The position numbers were made by a program, and so were the translations under genes. The notes beneath the pieces are model-generated. The model had not been told where the DNA came from, did no database searches, and saw only the letters and a list, made by a program, of their open reading frames with translations. A stretch of DNA of 64,000 nucleotides from contig CAMCBU010000008.1 of NCBI GenBank assembly GCA_945873095.1, positions 21,561-85,560 of the forward strand, given 5' to 3'. Position 1 is the stretch's first letter, and each line of letters opens with the position of its first letter. Origin of the DNA: Klebsiella pneumoniae (GTDB taxonomy: Bacteria > Pseudomonadota > Gammaproteobacteria > Steroidobacterales > Steroidobacteraceae). This document shows, one piece after another, positions 62,573 to 64,000 of the stretch.

Positions 62573-63955
62573 ATGAAGATCGTGATCCTCGGCGCCGGAC
62601 AGGTCGGGCGCACGGCCGCGTATCAACTCGCGCGCGAGGAGGCTAACGAGGTGACGGTCGTCGATACCAACGACGAGCTCCTGCGTGACCTGCAAGATCG
62701 CCTCGATATCCGCACCGTCGTCGGTAATGCCTCTTACCCCACCGTTCTGGAAGCCGCCGGTGTCGCCGATGCCGACATACTCGTCGCGCTCACGAGCTCC
62801 GACGAAGTGAACATGATGGCCTGCGAAGTCGCTTACACGCTCTATCGCACACCGACCAAGATCGCCCGTATCCGCTCACCCGAGTACACCCGCCACCCGA
62901 AGCTTTTCAGTGACGAGTCCTTGTCGGTGGATGTGTGGATCAGCCCCGAACAGCTTGTCACCGAATACGTTGAGCGTCTGATCCGATACCCCGGTGCGCT
63001 GCAGGTGCTCGATTTCGCCGGCGGACGAGTTCGCCTCGTCGGCTTGCGGGCCCGCAAGGGCGGCTTGCTCGTGGGCCAGGCGCTACGCGGTCTGCGCGAG
63101 CACATTCCGAATACCGAAGCGCGAGTGGTCGCCATCTATCGCAACGGCCGCAGTCTGCAGATCGAAGGCGATACGGTCATCGAAGACGGCGATGAAGTGT
63201 TTTTCCTGGCTGCCAAGAACGACATTCGTCGCTTCATGGCAGAGATCCGCAAAGAAGAGAAGCCGGTGAAGCGCGTCGTGATCGCCGGTGGCGGTCATAT
63301 CGGTTATTCACTCGCGCGCGAGCTCGAGAGAAACAACAATCAAGTCAAAGTCATCGAACGCGACCCGAAGCGCGCACGCAAGATTTCGGAGAATCTCGAG
63401 AACGCCATCGTGCTCGAAGGTGATGCGGCTGACGAAGAACTGCTCGTCGAAGAAAACATCGACAGTTGCGACGTATTTTGCGCGCTCACCAATTCCGAGG
63501 AAGCCAACATTCTCTCCGCCATGCTCGCCAAGCGCTTGGGCGCAGCCAAGGTCATGGCGTTGATCAACAAGCCCTCTTATGCCGAGATCGTGCAAAGCGG
63601 CACGATAGATGTCGCCATCTCGCCGCAAACCATCACCATCGGCTCACTGCTGACGCACGTGCGGCGCGGTGACGTCGTCCAAGTACACTCACTGCGGCGC
63701 GGTGCCGCAGAAGCGCTGGAGGCCATCATCCACGGTGACGATCGTAGCTCGCGCGTCGTCGGCAAAAAGATCGAGGAAATCGTGCTACCCGAAGGTGCCC
63801 GCATCGGCTGCGTGGTTCGAGGTGACGAGGTCATCATGGCGCACCACGACACGATCGTGCAGGCGGACGATCACGTGATTCTGTTCATCACTGATCGTCG
63901 CCACGTCGATCAGGTCGAAAAACTCTTCCTCGGCGAAACAGCCGGTCGACGCTGA
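62573..63955 (+). CDS. trkA: Trk system potassium uptake protein TrkA
   Basis: 460-residue peripheral NAD-binding regulator of Trk potassium channels. It has two RCK_N-RCK_C tandems. The first nucleotide fold begins MKIVILGAGQVGRTAAYQLA with the acidic end VVDTN; the second begins KRVVIAGGGHIGYSLARELE with VIERD. RCK_C domains follow each. The ATG at 62573 gives the normal length (E. coli 458); longer in-frame starts would run into the divergent MFS gene. A putative trkH begins 17 bases downstream. Confidence 0.96.
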   Translation: MKIVILGAGQVGRTAAYQLAREEANEVTVVDTNDELLRDLQDRLDIRTVVGNASYPTVLEAAGVADADILVALTSSDEVNMMACEVAYTLYRTPTKIARIRSPEYTRHPKLFSDESLSVDVWISPEQLVTEYVERLIRYPGALQVLDFAGGRVRLVGLRARKGGLLVGQALRGLREHIPNTEARVVAIYRNGRSLQIEGDTVIEDGDEVFFLAAKNDIRRFMAEIRKEEKPVKRVVIAGGGHIGYSLARELERNNNQVKVIERDPKRARKISENLENAIVLEGDAADEELLVEENIDSCDVFCALTNSEEANILSAMLAKRLGAAKVMALINKPSYAEIVQSGTIDVAISPQTITIGSLLTHVRRGDVVQVHSLRRGAAEALEAIIHGDDRSSRVVGKKIEEIVLPEGARIGCVVRGDEVIMAHHDTIVQADDHVILFITDRRHVDQVEKLFLGETAGRR

Positions 63956-63971
63956 ACGCTCTAGAGCCCAG

Positions 63972-64000
63972 ATGCTTGCAGTTGCACATGTGCTCGGTTT
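63972..64000 (+). CDS. Probable Trk potassium channel subunit TrkH, 5' fragment
   Basis: An ATG at 63972, 17 bases after the trkA stop, opens a frame running to the window edge and encoding MLAVAHVLG plus a partial codon. The short sequence and the position behind trkA fit the start of TrkH (HVLG-type first helix). Nine residues are too few to be sure. Confidence 0.4.

Overview
The window reads as ordinary chromosome of an aerobic gammaproteobacterium with GC around 60 % (judged by eye). The gene order supports the class: tesA divergent from an ABC ATPase/FtsX-permease pair, rph-rdgB-hemW divergent from yicC-gmk-rpoZ-spoT-ridA-recG-ubiC-ubiA, a bioBFHCD operon, and a cox cluster with ctaG, SURF1, a Sco-like protein, ctaA and ctaB. 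I cannot name a genus. Genes are tightly packed, many junctions are 4-base ATGA/GTGA/TTGA overlaps, and I see no tRNA, rRNA, insertion sequence, prophage or CRISPR array.

Layout. 1-4.8 kb: a truncated acyl-CoA dehydrogenase, a LysR regulator, and a divergent DUF1838-DUF1993-aldo/keto reductase cassette. 4.8-10.4 kb: a YbbP/YbbA-type ABC system, TesA thioesterase/lysophospholipase and a FadD-type acyl-CoA ligase. 10.4-16.3 kb: aroK-aroB-dgt, divergent from penicillin-binding protein 1A and an unknown gene. 16.3-19.6 kb: citrate synthase, an M48 protease and ribosomal protein L31. 19.6-30.5 kb: hemW-rdgB-rph and the gmk/rpoZ/spoT/recG/ubi block. 30.5-35.8 kb: comF and the biotin operon. 35.9-44.2 kb: the aa3-type cytochrome c oxidase with its copper and heme A assembly factors. 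54.9-64 kb: a VOC protein, uvrD, pyrF, uppP, two MFS transporters, trkA and the first codons of a probable trkH.

The standout is 44.25-54.03 kb. On the minus strand lie a 1814-residue trifunctional propionyl-CoA synthase (acyl-CoA synthetase, enoyl-CoA hydratase and enoyl-CoA reductase in one chain) and, overlapping its stop codon, a 1226-residue bifunctional malonyl-CoA reductase (two SDR halves). These are the signature enzymes of the 3-hydroxypropionate bi-cycle, best known from Chloroflexus. Together they would convert malonyl-CoA through malonate semialdehyde, 3-hydroxypropionate, 3-hydroxypropionyl-CoA and acrylyl-CoA to propionyl-CoA. A metallo-beta-lactamase-fold hydrolase follows mcr after 11 bases, and a glyoxalase II gene sits divergently upstream of pcs, so thioesterase-type hydrolases flank the module on both sides.

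The rest of the window describes a respiring cell: citrate synthase, a low-affinity heme-copper oxidase, ubiquinone synthesis from chorismate and fatty-acid activation. No other gene of the bi-cycle is present here, so the physiological role of the module (carbon fixation, a propionyl-CoA shunt, or handling of 3-hydroxypropionate/acrylate) cannot be decided from this window.
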